A stretch of 64,000 nt of DNA, from NCBI GenBank assembly GCA_949752735.1, contig OX457052.1, forward strand, positions 15,195,668 to 15,259,667, in the 5' to 3' direction. This DNA comes from Lumbricus terrestris (taxonomy: Eukaryota > Annelida > Clitellata > Crassiclitellata > Lumbricidae). The notes beneath the pieces were generated by a model. The model had not been told where the DNA came from. It saw only the letters and a program-made list of their open reading frames with translations, and made no database searches. The stretch's first letter is position 1. The number at the start of each line of letters is the position of its first letter. Made by a program: the position numbers and the translations under genes. Below are positions 1 through 13,174 of this stretch, one piece after another.

Positions 1-107
1 TATGTGTTATTATTATTATTTTATTTTTATTTTTTATTTTTGCCCTGAGGTACTTCGTTCCCCCAGGGACTTAGAGTTTATAAAAGCAATGCATCTATTC
101 TGGAACG

Positions 108-128
108 ATTATTATTATTATTATTATT

Positions 129-184
<56 letters not shown>

Positions 185-375
185 TTTTATTATAATTATT
201 ATTTGTATTATTATTATTATCTTCACCATCATCTTCATCACCATTATCATCGTCGTCGCCGTCGTCATCATGATCATCATCATAATCATAATCGTCATCG
301 TCGTCGTCATCAACATCATCATCGTCATCATCATGACGATCACCATCATCCTCATTATCAGTTTCATTATCATTG
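108..375. repeat. Trinucleotide array (ATT)n/(CAT)n
   Basis: An ATT run passes into a long pure CAT run (about 130-184) and then into degraded CAT/CGT triplets. His-rich and Met-rich frames over it are products of the repeat, not genes. The sequence from 376 to 716 is AT-rich with nothing recognised. Confidence 0.9.
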
Positions 376-713
376 ATATATTGTCTCCAGTGATATAATT
401 ATCAGGCCTATCATTTTTTATTATGCAAGTGCACTGTAAAATGAATCAGTTTGCAATCCTAAGCATGCAGATTGCAGAGCACGGTTATGCCACAGAGTCC
501 TTCTGCAGGTTATAACAGTTATACACGTAACAAGGTTTATGCATATATATTACACATGCTTAAATAATAATATTATATACATATATTTATCTTTTATAAT
601 TAATTATACGTCATGCACTTTCCACGTATAAATTATGCATTTCGTTTAGAGATTCATTATTCCAAATTACATATACACACATAATTTTATACCCTGCAGT
701 TATACACACATTT

Positions 714-716
<3 letters not shown>

Positions 717-766
<50 letters not shown>

Positions 767-768
767 TA
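717..768. repeat. Dinucleotide array (TA)n(TG)n
   Basis: A pure TA run is followed directly by a pure TG run, a compound microsatellite. Confidence 0.95.
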
Positions 769-959
769 TATATGTATAATTACATGTACATATATTCCGA
801 TGTATACATACAAATATATTCTGTGTGCTATACTTTAATTGTACATCTGATCGTAGCAAGTCGTCTAGAAGTAATAAGACGAGAAGCGACTGATGGGCAG
901 GTGATTGATGTAGCGCCCGTCTGACGTCGCGAGCGCCTGCGTGTGCGTGCTTTAATGAG

Positions 960-2004
960 CGGCGGCGATGATCTATTTGTAGCGACGTCTTTGGTTACCA
1001 TGACAGCGATCGCTGCATTCATAGGAATTCTCATCTTCCTCGTGGGACTGTGCTGCTTTGCAAGGTAGGTACATTGTACAACACGCAGATTATATGTGCG
1101 GTGTATAACAGGCGGACTATATGCTCCGTGTATAACACGCGCACTAAATGTGCGGTGTATAACACGCGGACTATATGCTCCGTGTATAACACGCGCATTA
1201 AATGTGCGGTGTATAACACAGGCACTAAATGTGCCGTGTATAACACGTGGACTATATGTGCCGTGTATAACACGCGGACTATATTGTGGTGTATAACACG
1301 CAGAATGTTATGTGCCGTGTATTACACGCAGACTATTATGTGCCGTGTATAACACGCGCACTGTTTGCGAATACGTTGCGAGGTCCAGCTGCATTCCTAA
1401 TTATCGTCAAAGCACCACAAGGGGTTGAGGGCGAGGAGGAAGAATATCGACATCAAACGGAATTCGTGCGGTGTATTTACGCATCGCAGATGCTGGCGTA
1501 ATAGAGAAATTGTTGTAACAAACGCAGAATGGTTCGGAATTCGAATGCTATCATCTCCTGATCAGATATGACGGTGTACAATGCCATTGGGAAGCTGAGC
1601 GGGCGAAGGAGAGGACTGGGTGAATGTTCTCATATGAAGAGACAAGGCAAATGAGGTTGCCTGGAACGACGACTAAAATTGAGCGACATTAGACCTAATA
1701 AGTCTAATTCTATATATCCAACTTTGAAAAGCACAAGTCAAGATCAAGAAATGCTCGTAGATTTTGCAGCGATTTGAACACCGAGTGAAGGATAGACTAT
1801 ATAATAGAGGCGCATGAATTAGAGGTACATCAGTGTTCAATTATTGTTCATTGTACTAGAGCAAAAGTCACTTTCCGGCGTATCCAGGAAGTGACATGCG
1901 ATGCTTTTTCAGCTAAATAAGCGTCACATTTATTTTTTTATCATGGTAAAAAACTTTGCGAATTTTTGGATTAGTCTGTCTGTCTGTCTGCCTGCCTGCC
2001 TGCC

Positions 2005-2039
<35 letters not shown>

Positions 2040-2597
2040 GCGTGCGTATGCATTTGAGTATGTAGCCATATGCGCAGCGCCTTTTCTAAATCACAAAAAA
2101 CGCCTATGATGCCGTGGTTGCATTATGCATGCACGCTCATAATTGCCAATCGATTGAAGTTCGTCAACATATTTTCTGTCGGCAGGTGTCGTCGTCGTCG
2201 CCAAAATCCTGGTCACAAGGCTCCTTTCAGCGCCGCAACACACTGCCCCTCTCCCGAAGACACCCCCGAACGACTGAAGGACCCCCTGCAGTACGACAGC
2301 CCCACCCCCGTCGTCTGCCCAGGGCTAGTCGGCGGAATGTCACGGGGGGTTCACGCCGGCCCCGTCTCCCTCTTCTACAGAATGGACGCAGAAAACGACT
2401 ACGAGTCGATGGAGGACGGATCGGGAGGCACGACGACTGTCGTGCGTCATGCGGATACCTGCGGCCACCGCATCGCCGACAATGGACTCGTCCAGCGTCT
2501 GGCGTCCTGCCCCACGTCGATCGGACCGGACGTGGTCGTGCATCGCGTACAGTCGCAGATTCTGCCGAAGAACTCGTACTTTGGAAATGCTTTCTGA
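960..2597 (+). CDS. 3' end of an unrecognised single-pass membrane protein gene (two exons)
   Basis: Two exons can be joined. The first (about 960-1064) encodes a short stretch and then a hydrophobic segment with core AAFIGILIFLVGLCCF, followed by an AAG|GTAGGT donor. The second (2186-2597) follows an acceptor TCTGTCGGCAG and completes an Arg codon, giving C-RRRR-Q just after the membrane segment, a classic positive stop-transfer. The cytoplasmic tail is about 136 residues, Pro/Ser/Asp-rich, with a DYESMED patch, and ends in NSYFGNAF before a stop. The intron phase (2) agrees on both sides. The left edge of the first exon is less sure: an in-frame TGA at 922-924 limits it, and a plausible acceptor TTTAATGAG ends at 959. 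Upstream (extracellular) exons lie outside the window. The family is not recognised; topology suggests a type I receptor or adhesion molecule, which is inference. Confidence 0.5.
1071..1366. repeat. 30-bp minisatellite inside the intron
   Basis: About ten units of roughly 30 bp, each with a core TGTGCCGTGTATAACACGC followed by GGACTATA or a variant. Unit variants alternate (GGACTATATGCTCC and GCACTAAATGTGCGG), suggesting growth in two-unit blocks. It lies directly after the donor at 1064. From 1367 to 1973 the intron holds nothing recognisable. Confidence 0.9.
1974..2036. repeat. (TCTG)n/(CCTG)n array
   Basis: Tetranucleotide repeat with a block of CCTG variants, about 150 bp before the last exon of the membrane protein gene. 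Confidence 0.95.
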
Positions 2598-2752
2598 TCA
2601 CGTCTGGTTTCTCGCTGTAATAGCTAGTTAGATTTTTTCGTTGAAAAGGCTTTTGTGAACGGGATTTTCGCATTTTATTGTGCACGGAAACGGGTCCCAT
2701 TCCGCTAGCAGTCTCATTTGTTTTAGAAGCAACCCCGTTGGGTTGCCCTATG

Positions 2753-3011
2753 CAGTGGCGTAGCCAGGAATTTATAATGGGGGTTTGTTTTTTTGCCTGG
2801 CCGGATGCCCTTTGTGACACCAACCCATCAGCATTACAGTAAATAAAAAGGGAATAAAGTAACAAAGAGAATAAAGTAAGAAAAACAATTGGTACTACAA
2901 GCAATTGTTTTGTTTTTCTTATTTAAGTGGATAAATAACCTTTACAAAAACTTTTCCCATAGGCCAATGGGGGAGGGTTTTAACCCCCGAAATCCCCTGT
3001 CTACGCCATTT
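2753..3011. mobile_element. hAT-like MITE, CAGTGGCGTAG family (decayed right end)
   Basis: The left terminus is CAGTGGCGTAGCCAGGAAT; the right end reads CTACGCCATTT, a mutated form of CTACGCCACTG. The flanking 8-mers GCCCTATG and GCCCCATA are a degraded duplication. The interior matches the copy at 20124-20395 (CGGCCAGG and AACAATTGTTTT segments) in the opposite orientation. No transposase. Confidence 0.75.
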
Positions 3012-4072
3012 GCCCCATACCCTCAGTCTAGTTTTGTAAAGTTAAATCGGCTATGATACTAATTTTGTTTGTTGATATAAGGAAGCCAGTATAGGCCTAC
3101 TTTTTAACAATCACTAGTTGTGACTTTCCCTAGTCTTGGTACTTTCCTAACTCCAGCTAACAATAAAAAATTACTTATATTAATGCTAGTCAGGTGAATG
3201 GATGAATTGTAAGCTTAAGCCGCATCAAGAGAATTCCAGAAAATCAGGCACGAGCTCATCTCAGTGTATATATACAAATCGAAGGGTAGGCCCAATCCGC
3301 ATCAATAAGTTCATATATAGGCTACACCAGTAGTAGATCTATTAGGAAACTATAGCACAGTTAGGCCTACGGCTACTGTTATTCTCGTGCATTGCTCACA
3401 ACTCATTGTATTGTTGGTGTGATGCGTCTAAGTCTAACTCTTCTAACATTGAACGAATGTCCGAAGCAATTCTTAGCGGTAGTCTAGGTCAAATCTCTTA
3501 ACAATGATCAGCGTGAAACTATAGTTAGCGCAGGCTTTTAGCCTATATACGTGAAGAATGCAATACCAATTACGGAATTATTGGGATTAGGTCTATGCTA
3601 CAGAATTATATTCCATCGTAACATTTTATTTTCTGTTAACACGCACCATATTATATCCTATTGAAAATCCGTTGCACAGTCGCATTTAGGTCTACTGATG
3701 GTTTAACGATAATTAAACGAAACGCAATTTATAGGCAATCTGAATTCAAGTGAAAGGCTATTTGTAGAATTCTCAAGTCATTTAGAAGGCAATTTATAGT
3801 CAACTGGAAGCAATTTGTTGGCAATCTGAAGTCAATTGGAAGGCAATTTATAGGAAGCTCCGAAGTCATCTGTAGGGCAATTTGTACACAAGCCAGAGTC
3901 GCCTGTAGGCTACGGCAAGTTACAGGCGCGAGTCTGGCAGGCATGCATGCAGTAAATCGAATTTACAGTGAATGAGAGACGGAACCAAAATATAAATAAA
4001 AAATATTAATTTCAATGAGGCATTCCTAACGATCGTTAGGCCTACTGATGCAGTTTAATAATTGTCTGCATT
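3012..4072. other. Intergenic, no gene seen
   Basis: AT-rich sequence with several TAGGCCTA-type motifs. At about 3733-3895 there is a degraded tandem repeat of roughly 27 bp with core GAAGGCAATTTATAG. No splice-bounded open frame was found. Confidence 0.6.
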
Positions 4073-4236
4073 CAGTGGCGTAGGCAGGGGGGTTTCGGGG
4101 GTTAAACCCCCCCCCCCCCATTGGCTCCGGGAAAAGGTTTTTTAGGGTTATTTTGCCATTTAAGTAAGAAAAAATAGCAAAAAACAGGGTTTTCGGCCAT
4201 AAACCCCCCCATCAAAAATTCCTGGCTACGCCACTG
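4073..4236. mobile_element. hAT-like MITE, CAGTGGCGTAG family
   Basis: Ends are CAGTGGCGTAGGCAGG and CTGGCTACGCCACTG. The flanks TCTGCATT and CCTGCATT form an 8-bp duplication with one mismatch. Length 164 bp; a close relative of 42384-42545. Confidence 0.88.
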
Positions 4237-4704
4237 CCTGCATTTAAACATAATACGTCAATTGATGATAGCGAACAAGGCTATCGCCCCAGCCGTGTTT
4301 TGTTTCGTATCGTGCCAAGTCTGTAACCCAAGATCGGGCTAGCACCTGCTTACTAATGTGCTTAGCATACAGAATGCAATACAATGAAGTCTCTCTACAT
4401 AAACCGCCTGAACGAAGTCTTGAACCAGCATACATGAACGTGCACAATGATACACTCCACTAGTCTATACAGAGATGTGTTCTATACACGAAGTTGACGC
4501 GTGCTCCACAAGAACAGAAATTAGCCTACAACATATAGGCCTATAATAGGCCTATAGTCTGCACAGAAGACATCACAATGCCTTCACTCATCAAAGTCGC
4601 GTACAAAAACAAACTCCAGGAACAACTTTTTTATCCAAAGAATTATTTATTAAACATTTTAAAACAAACCAGCATGAGCGAAAACGTTTTTTGCAACTGT
4701 CTTT

Positions 4705-5033
4705 CAAGTGCGGATACAGAAATTTTCGAAGGGGGGGGCAAAATTTTCGGTCTTCGGACAGAGGAAATTTTTAGTCTCGGTCGCCGAAAAATCTGATGAC
4801 CTTTTTAAAATCCTTTTTAGTCATTTGTCTCGAATTTCCAAGAAAAAGATGCCATTTTATCCGCCAAAAAAGTTGACCTATTTTAGTCGTACGTATACGT
4901 GTCTCGTGGGCGTGGGGAGGGTCCTACTGGATTACTCATAGGGGGTGGCACGTCAACTTTCCAAGCCAGAATAGCTGGTAAAAAAGAAATTTCTAAATGG
5001 GGCATGGCCGGATTGCCCCCTGGATCCGCCCTG
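4705..5033. mobile_element. hAT-like MITE, GCGGATMCAG family
   Basis: Left end CAAGTGCGGATACAG, right end CTGGATCCGCCCTG, perfect 8-bp duplication CTGTCTTT at 4697-4704 and 5034-5041. The interior carries the GATGACC-T(n)-AGTCAT module. About 5034-5340 is non-coding with nothing recognised. Confidence 0.88.
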
Positions 5034-5340
5034 CTGTCTTTCAGTTCGCAAGGAAGTCAATGACGACACTTCTATAGTCATCTGAGTTGTGTTTGCTAAC
5101 TGATAATCATTCTGTACATATAGGCCCCTAATGATTTAATTTTTAATGCGACTATAGTCAGCAGTCACACGCAATGCGAACGGTCGTCGTTTATGTCAAA
5201 TGTGTTATTTTTCTTAGAAATGCACCTCTAGTTGCACAATGCCAAACTCGATGCCAGTAAGAAAAAATCGTGAATATGATAGACATGCGCGTATGGATTA
5301 GGCCTAGCGAAATCCGCAAAGAATGAAAGATGACCATAAC

Positions 5341-5964
5341 CATGGGCGGAGTTTATCAGGGGCTCGGGGGCATAGGCGTACGAGGCGGAGGTCCAGGGGG
5401 GCAAATGCCCCAAATTTCGGGCAAAACTGGTTTTCGGGCAAGCAGACCCGGGAAATGATTAAAAAAAGTCATCAACTTTTCGGGCAAGTGTGTTTTTCGG
5501 GCAAGCAGACCGGGAAATGACTAAAAAAAAGTCATATCAACTTTTTGGGCAAGTGTATTTTCGGGCAAGCAGACCGGGAAATGACTAAAAAAATAGAAAG
5601 AGGTCATCAACTTTTTCCCGGGAGATTTCAGGATTTTTTTCGGGCTGAAGTTAAATCTTTGCCCCTCCACTGCTGAAATCTCCCGTACGCCTATGCTTGG
5701 GGGCTAAGCCCTCCAAGAAGTTCCAGATTCATGGTTTTCACCGTGTAAATGGTATGTTTTTTGGGCTTAGCCACCCAAAGAAGTTTCAACCAAATGACTA
5801 AAAAAGGTCATCAACTTTCATCTTTTCGGCCGGGAAATGTATAGTAATTTTCATGAGATTTGAACTTGCCAACTAAAAAAGGTCATCAACTTTTTTGGGG
5901 CCGATACAAGAAAATATTGCCCCCCCCCCCTCAAATCCAAAACGGAAACCAAACTCCGCCCATG
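5341..5964. mobile_element. hAT-like MITE, CATGGGCGGAGTTT family, interrupted
   Basis: Termini are CATGGGCGGAGTTT and AAACTCCGCCCATG. The flanks ACCATAAC and ACCATTAC differ at one base. It is split by another element at 5371-5695 and contains copies of the GTCATCAACTTTT module. The shorter relative is 58024-58146. Confidence 0.85.
5371..5695. mobile_element. Nested hAT-like MITE, CATAGGCGTACG family
   Basis: Termini CATAGGCGTACG and CGTACGCCTATG. Flanks CTCGGGGG and CTTGGGGG give an 8-bp duplication with one mismatch. It inserted into the element spanning 5341-5964. The interior has three or four tandem copies of a GGGCAAGCAGACCGGGAAATG unit joined to the GTCATCAACTTTT module. Confidence 0.85.
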
Positions 5965-7290
5965 ACCATTACACAGCATCCGTTAATTTTACCCTGCAGT
6001 AGACCCCTACATGCGGCTTATCAGTTACCAGAGGAATGCCTCAACCTGAACTAATCCAATCTAACATCTTTCAGGTAGGCTATTATATCTTCAGATTAAA
6101 GGTTTGCCATCATGCAATCAGTAATCCAGAATGTGCAAAACAATTTTGTAATGTTCTCTCATCCCGAATAGCTATGCTTACAAATTTTTTCAAGAAAAAA
6201 CAAAGGTGTGTATACTGTATACTTGGTGCAGCGGATCCATTCAGGTGCCAACTGTAATGACAAGAATGACATTTGCACGAACTGCAGTTATACAGAATCA
6301 AGCATTTTCCGTATAGTGAACCAGTGGAGATACACATGCTTCTTGAGAGTAGCCTATGTATGTTTTGCGTACTGGTGTCGGGAGCGCTTCTGATTAGTCC
6401 CCTATATCGAGGGGGACGCAATAGAATTGAATGTCTGAATAAATAAATAAATTAATTAATTAATTAATTAATTAGTGAAAAAATGGAAATATGAAATTTA
6501 AAGGTAGGATAACGATTATTATAAACAGTAGCAATTAGGCCTACTGGTAAACATTAGGTTTTTTAAATTAACGCTTTAACTTAAAATTTCGGAACGTTTC
6601 TGAATTAGAAATACCAGCCTTTAAACGTTGTTAGTGAGAATGAATTGTCAATGCTACTCAATATTTAACGTTTGCGGCAAAAAGGAATAATTCCAGACCT
6701 AGACAATTTTACTATAGAAGTGAGCCTGACAAATAGGTCCTATATGAATTGCTGCGCAGCACATTATTTCTCGCACCAAATTTGTCCCTTTTATCTTCAT
6801 TCATTTCATTTATTGAACCCAAAGAACATTTTTTCAAGTAAAGCAGTACATCAATAGACAATTGTCATAACAGAACAAATAACAGCAAATTTATAAGAAA
6901 AAAACATAGGGAACATAGGGCACAAAGGGCACACCTAAAGGGACTGGTTCTTCAAATAATTTATATTGAACGTTTCAAGAATGCCTCTAAAAATCACCTT
7001 AATTAGACCTAAAGTCCGACTTGGACGAATCTGGAAAATAAAAAGCAACTTTTTATCTTTAATTTCTAGAAGATCATTTCGTAAGTCGGAGAGGGAGGCT
7101 ATAGAGGATAAGTAATTAGTTTTGAAAAGAGCAAACTGAAGTCGAGACGGAGATTAAAAATGCTCCGCATCTTAGGACTATTTAAAAAAGGATCTTGTCA
7201 AAAAGATTAATAAAAAATTTGATATACATGTATAGACCGCAATATTAGCGATTCAACGCCTATAGATCCGAGAGTGTGTACTGTGTAGCC
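5965..7290. other. Intergenic, no gene seen
   Basis: Around 6370-6475 the sequence CCCCTATATCGAGGGGGACGC leads to GAATGTCTGAATAAATAAAT and an (AATT)n run. This resembles the 3' end of a truncated non-LTR retroelement on the plus strand, but no coding part is left. The rest is AT-rich non-coding sequence. Confidence 0.45.
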
Positions 7291-7575
7291 CATGGGCGGA
7301 GACCTAGGTGGGACAGGGGGGACGGTCCCCCCAATGAAAGTGTTGGGGGGACGGCCCATGCATTTGTCCCCCCTAATGTTTGAGCGTCAAGACTTTTTGG
7401 GGCGGCGAAAAGAGAAAATTTCTTCGAGATTTTGGCCGGATGACTAAAAAAAAAAATCAACTTTTTTGGCGGCGAAAGTAACTTTTTTTCCGAGATTTCG
7501 CCAGTCGTCAGAAATTTTTCTGAAAATCTCGCGTCTTTCCGTCCCCCCAATTCTCGGCCCAGGTCTCCGCCTATG
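7291..7575. mobile_element. hAT-like MITE, CATRGGCGGAGACCT family
   Basis: Termini CATGGGCGGAGACCT and AGGTCTCCGCCTATG, perfect 8-bp duplication GTGTAGCC at 7283-7290 and 7576-7583. The interior is the inverted counterpart of 9206-9499. Confidence 0.93.
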
Positions 7576-7810
7576 GTGTAGCCTACCCGTTTGTTTGCAT
7601 GTCTTTAAGTGTAGCCTATAGGCCTATACCCTGTTTACTATAGGGCCTACTTCTTTCAGTTTATAATAACTAAATAATTGCGATAGTTAAGAATTTTACT
7701 GTTCAATTGCTTCCTTATAGTTGGTCGTGAACTCGTGATACATCTTCTAACCTAATACTCTCAGGTGACCCTGGCTAGCGGGACTTTCGGCCCCTTTTTG
7801 GTCTCCTGAG

Positions 7811-8148
7811 CATAGGTGCAATCACGTCCTAAAAGTCGGGGGGGGGGACCAAATGAATCACGTCCTAAAAGTTGGGGGTACCATAATGATAAAGTCAATG
7901 GGACCACTCAAAAGTTGGGGGGACGCGTCCCGTGGGTCCCATAGGGTGGTTGCGCGGCCAGGGCTTAAAGTGTGCCTGGACGGTCATGGACGGCGTCCAG
8001 GCACTTATTTTAAGATCTGAATGCCGTCCTGCCACTTATTGGTCAGCACAGCCTGGAAAGGTAAGGGGCGTCCATGCACTTCTTTTGGAAAAATAAGGGG
8101 CGTCCAGGCACTTCTTTTTCCACACTGTAAGCGCAACTTGCGCCTTTG
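7811..8148. mobile_element. hAT-like MITE with CATAGGTGCAA ends, interrupted
   Basis: Left end CATAGGTGCAATC, right end TTGCGCCTTTG, perfect 8-bp duplication CTCCTGAG at 7803-7810 and 8149-8156. It contains a tandem ATCACGTCCTAAAAGTYGGGG and is interrupted by a second element. Confidence 0.82.
7959..8138. mobile_element. Nested element with CAGGGCTTAAAGTG end
   Basis: The left end is CAGGGCTTAAAGTGTGCC and the right part reads CACACTGTAAGC, an imperfect complement. The interior repeats GGCGTCCAGGCACTT. Flanks TGCGCGGC and TGCGCCTT are only partly alike, so the right edge is approximate. A relative lies at 34089-34257. Confidence 0.6.
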
Positions 8149-9205
8149 CTCCTGAGTAAACCGATACAACTTGTAAATCACGATGTAATTAGCCTACGAC
8201 CTGTAGACTATACGATGTTGGTATACCGAATAAAATGTTATGTTATATATTTAAAAATTACAGCGCAAGTGCCGTAGTCCCTGCAAGTAAAATTTGCACT
8301 GTATATCTGAACAGCAGAGAAAGGAACCTCAGCTTTTCGTTAACAATAGGTGTTATTTATACAGTTATCGTTAACTTCACTCAGTGGCGTAACAACTCGT
8401 ATGCAGGGGCTCCTGGACATTATAAGCTTGGGGCCTGGGGGCTTGGGGCCCATATAGCCTACATCAACGAGACTAAATGACGAAAACAATTAGATGATAT
8501 TTTAAACTACAGGTTGGATTAATGCGAAAGCCGATAATTGCTGAATAAGGTTGGGGAGACGGCCTATAGGCCTACTGGTAAGTTTTCCTGAAGTCTCGCA
8601 TTATAATTATTAATGTCAATATTAAACGCTGTCAATTATAATCAATAATCCATTGTTCAATGCACTTTGATAGTTCAAGACAAAACAACAAAACAACCGA
8701 AATTTACTGACTGTCGCTATAATTATAGTTAGTTTTTTGCAGGGCAAGTGCACGGTAGTTAACACTGTATAGATACGAAAATTTAAAACCGTATGAAGAA
8801 TCATGAACGCAGAAGGCAAACCACAATAATTTTCCACATCATGCACAGTATTATTAGCCCTACATAGTCAATAGGTTTCCTGGTTACCCTGATGTCTCGC
8901 TTGCCGATTAATAATCAAAAAGAGAAGTACGATTCAATATATTAAATTGACTTGAATTATAGAAAATAAACATGTATTGGTATACAGCCTAAACACATAT
9001 ATAGGCCGACTTGTACGCTACTGTACTTCAAAACTGCCTACAAAGTATAACGCACACACACACGCAAACGCACATTATTTCATTTCTGGGGGTTTCAAAC
9101 ACCAAAAACATCCCCTATACGGCCTTGTGGGCAACACCAAGAATATAGACCCTACTTAAAGCGGAAATACAGTGATCGTTTAACAAAAATACTAAGTAGT
9201 TTAAG
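8149..9205. other. Intergenic, no gene seen
   Basis: Non-coding AT-rich sequence. A lone hAT-like start, CAGTGGCGTAACAAC, at about 8382 has no matching right end. A short (CA)n run lies at about 9050-9064. Confidence 0.5.
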
Positions 9206-9499
9206 CATAGGCGGAGACCTGGGCCGAGAATTGGGGGGGGGGACGGAAAGACGCGAGATTTTCAGAAAAATTTCTGACGACCGGCGAAATCTCGAAAAAA
9301 AAGTTATTTTCGCCGCCAAAAAAGTTGATGACCTTTTTTTTTTAGTCATCCGGCCAAAATCTCGACGAAATTTTCTACTTTCGCTGCCAAAAAAAGTCTT
9401 GACGCTCAAACATTGGGGAGGACAAATGCATGGGCCGTCCCCCCAACACTTTCATTGGGGGGACCGTCCCCCCTGTCCCCCCCTAGGTCTCCGCCCATG
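9206..9499. mobile_element. hAT-like MITE, CATRGGCGGAGACCT family
   Basis: Termini CATAGGCGGAGACCT and AGGTCTCCGCCCATG with a perfect 8-bp duplication AGTTTAAG (9198-9205, 9500-9507). Inverted relative to 7291-7575; interior contains GTTGATGACC-T(n)-AGTCATC. Confidence 0.93.
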
Positions 9500-10459
9500 A
9501 GTTTAAGTAATCAAACCTGAATTATAACTATATAGCGCCGATATCATCATTCAATTTTACAAAGACTTCACGTCGTATCACAGACTAAACTCCTAATCCA
9601 AATGCAGAAGTCAAGAAAACCTGAACAGACCGAAGAAAACAAGAAGTCAGGCGACCGTGGAAAAGCAAGTTGGAAGAGATTGATCAGACTAAAATTCAAG
9701 CAGTGATCGATAGAAGGATAAATAAAGAAAACAGTTAGGCAAACAGAACCAATAGAAGAGAAGGAGAAAATGCAAAAGCAGAAGCGTTCGTCTGATCGAT
9801 ATCATGAGCTGCACTCCAATGCTTAGCATCTCCACACGCCATGCATGGTGATTTTTAGCAAACTGCATGCAGCCAATAGGCATACATATACATCAGATAT
9901 GTCTGACATTAAGAGAAACTCAAACAAACCTAGGTGCTTCCACGAGGGTCGGTCAACTGGATCGTCTTTGTCGCTCCCCTCCAGAATTGCAGTCATCCTT
10001 CGATCGCTGCCGGAACCAGGTACCAGTCAACAGCCAGCGCGCCATGTCAGATACCAGAGCCGACAGAGCTGACCGGTGGCCAGGACGGACGGTGCCAAAA
10101 CTGCCGGACTTCTCTAGCCGCCAGGACGGACGGTGCCAAAACTGCCGGACAAGTCGCTGGACGCCACTGCAGGACGAACCGTGCCAAAACTGCCGGAATA
10201 GTCTCTGCCATGGGTTCTGCAATTTATCAACACCTTCAACTTCAGGTTCTATAATACATTTAAGTAGCGCCTGAAGCTAGTTATTTAGGTAGGCTTGATA
10301 GAATATAGTAGGGAATGGAATGTCTAAGTAAAAATCGCTGAATTATTATTGCATACTTCCGAGTATCCTATTTAGTGACTAGCATTGGTAATCCATTTTC
10401 ACATTGAAATGATGAAAACTCTCAACAGCCGAATAATGACTAAAAAGCTTTAAAAGATC

Positions 10460-10462
<3 letters not shown>
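9500..10462. other. Intergenic, with a short tandem repeat
   Basis: No gene is supported. At about 10077-10197 a unit of about 34 bp with core GGACGGTGCCAAAACTGCCGG occurs three times with sequence drift. Open frames across it follow the repeat. Confidence 0.55.
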
Positions 10463-12149
<1,687 letters not shown>

Positions 12150-12301
12150 TCATTTTCCCGGCCTGTTCCCCCAAAATCCTGATGACTTTTGAGAGGGCGT
12201 AGTATGAATCTCATGAAAATATTTCATTTTCCCTGCGCAAAAATCCTGACGACTTTTTTGGGGTGGGGATCGAGGGGCTTAACCCTCTGGCGCCGCCACT
12301 G
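12150..12301. mobile_element. Truncated hAT-like MITE (GGCGSCGCCAGG family)
   Basis: The right end GGCGCCGCCACTG is clear. The interior (ATCCTGATGACTTTT, GAAAATATTTCATTTTCC) matches 59825-60202 in reverse. No left terminus or duplication was found. Confidence 0.6.
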
Positions 12302-13166
12302 AATCTCAGTCATAGCTCAGAATTTCTACGGTGCAATTAAGTTGAATCCAATCACCATCGCTAGCTTTTTTAGTTAGGCCCAGAAAAATAAATATAAATT
12401 TTACAAAAGAACGTATACACTTAACTCTTGAAGATCGACTCAAACTACGTGTCGACTTCAGTCTTCAACAGGAACGGTCACATTTCTCTTTATGATCGAA
12501 ATTTTTATGATGATGCTGTTCGAAATGGCATTTCTTTCTGGGCAATGTGTGTCTTCATATGGTAGCCTACAATTCTTCTGATCGCATTTAATATTTGTAC
12601 TTCTTCTGAACGAGAAACAATTAATTTTCTTTTCGAAATGTCCATTTTAGTCGGAAGTCTTTCAACTCGTTTTCTCAAAAATCTCACTGAAGGTCGTTTC
12701 CTAGCAACGAACAATGGGTGTAAGATTACGTCACAGGATCAAAATTCAAAGATGACGTTTTCAGCAAATTTACGTCATCAGTATAGGTTATAATTATGGC
12801 CACGCATTGCAATTGATTTTGTATAGCGCCATTTAAGAGAAAATCCTTAGAGGCGCTTGAATTTCGACCTGACACCACAAATCACAATGAAAACGAATAA
12901 TAGGTCTATGGTTTTCAAAAACTGGCGGAAATGGGCACAGAAAGACAAAGAAGCTCATTACGGAGACTTTTATTACAAGGTGTAGGCCTAGGCCCTAATT
13001 TATTCCAGAAAGATGGACCTTTTCGTTGTTGTTAATTATTCTTCGTTTAATTAGACAAATCAGGGTGACACACCGCACCCAGTTACATGTCAATACACTT
13101 TAAAAGTAAACAGCAAAATAATGTGAAGATAACAATGTCATTAATGGGTGTCAAAGAGAACCCTCG
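12302..13166. other. Intergenic, no gene seen
   Basis: A basic 69-codon minus-strand frame at 12505-12714 has no recognisable motif and no clear splice context. Otherwise nothing was found. Confidence 0.4.
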
Positions 13167-13174
13167 GAATAAAG

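Noticed and set aside
7260..7550. 96-codon frame and similar frames in 4708-4941, 9152-9500, 46419-46646 and 48987-49241
   Set aside because: They fall inside MITEs and follow the repeated internal modules.
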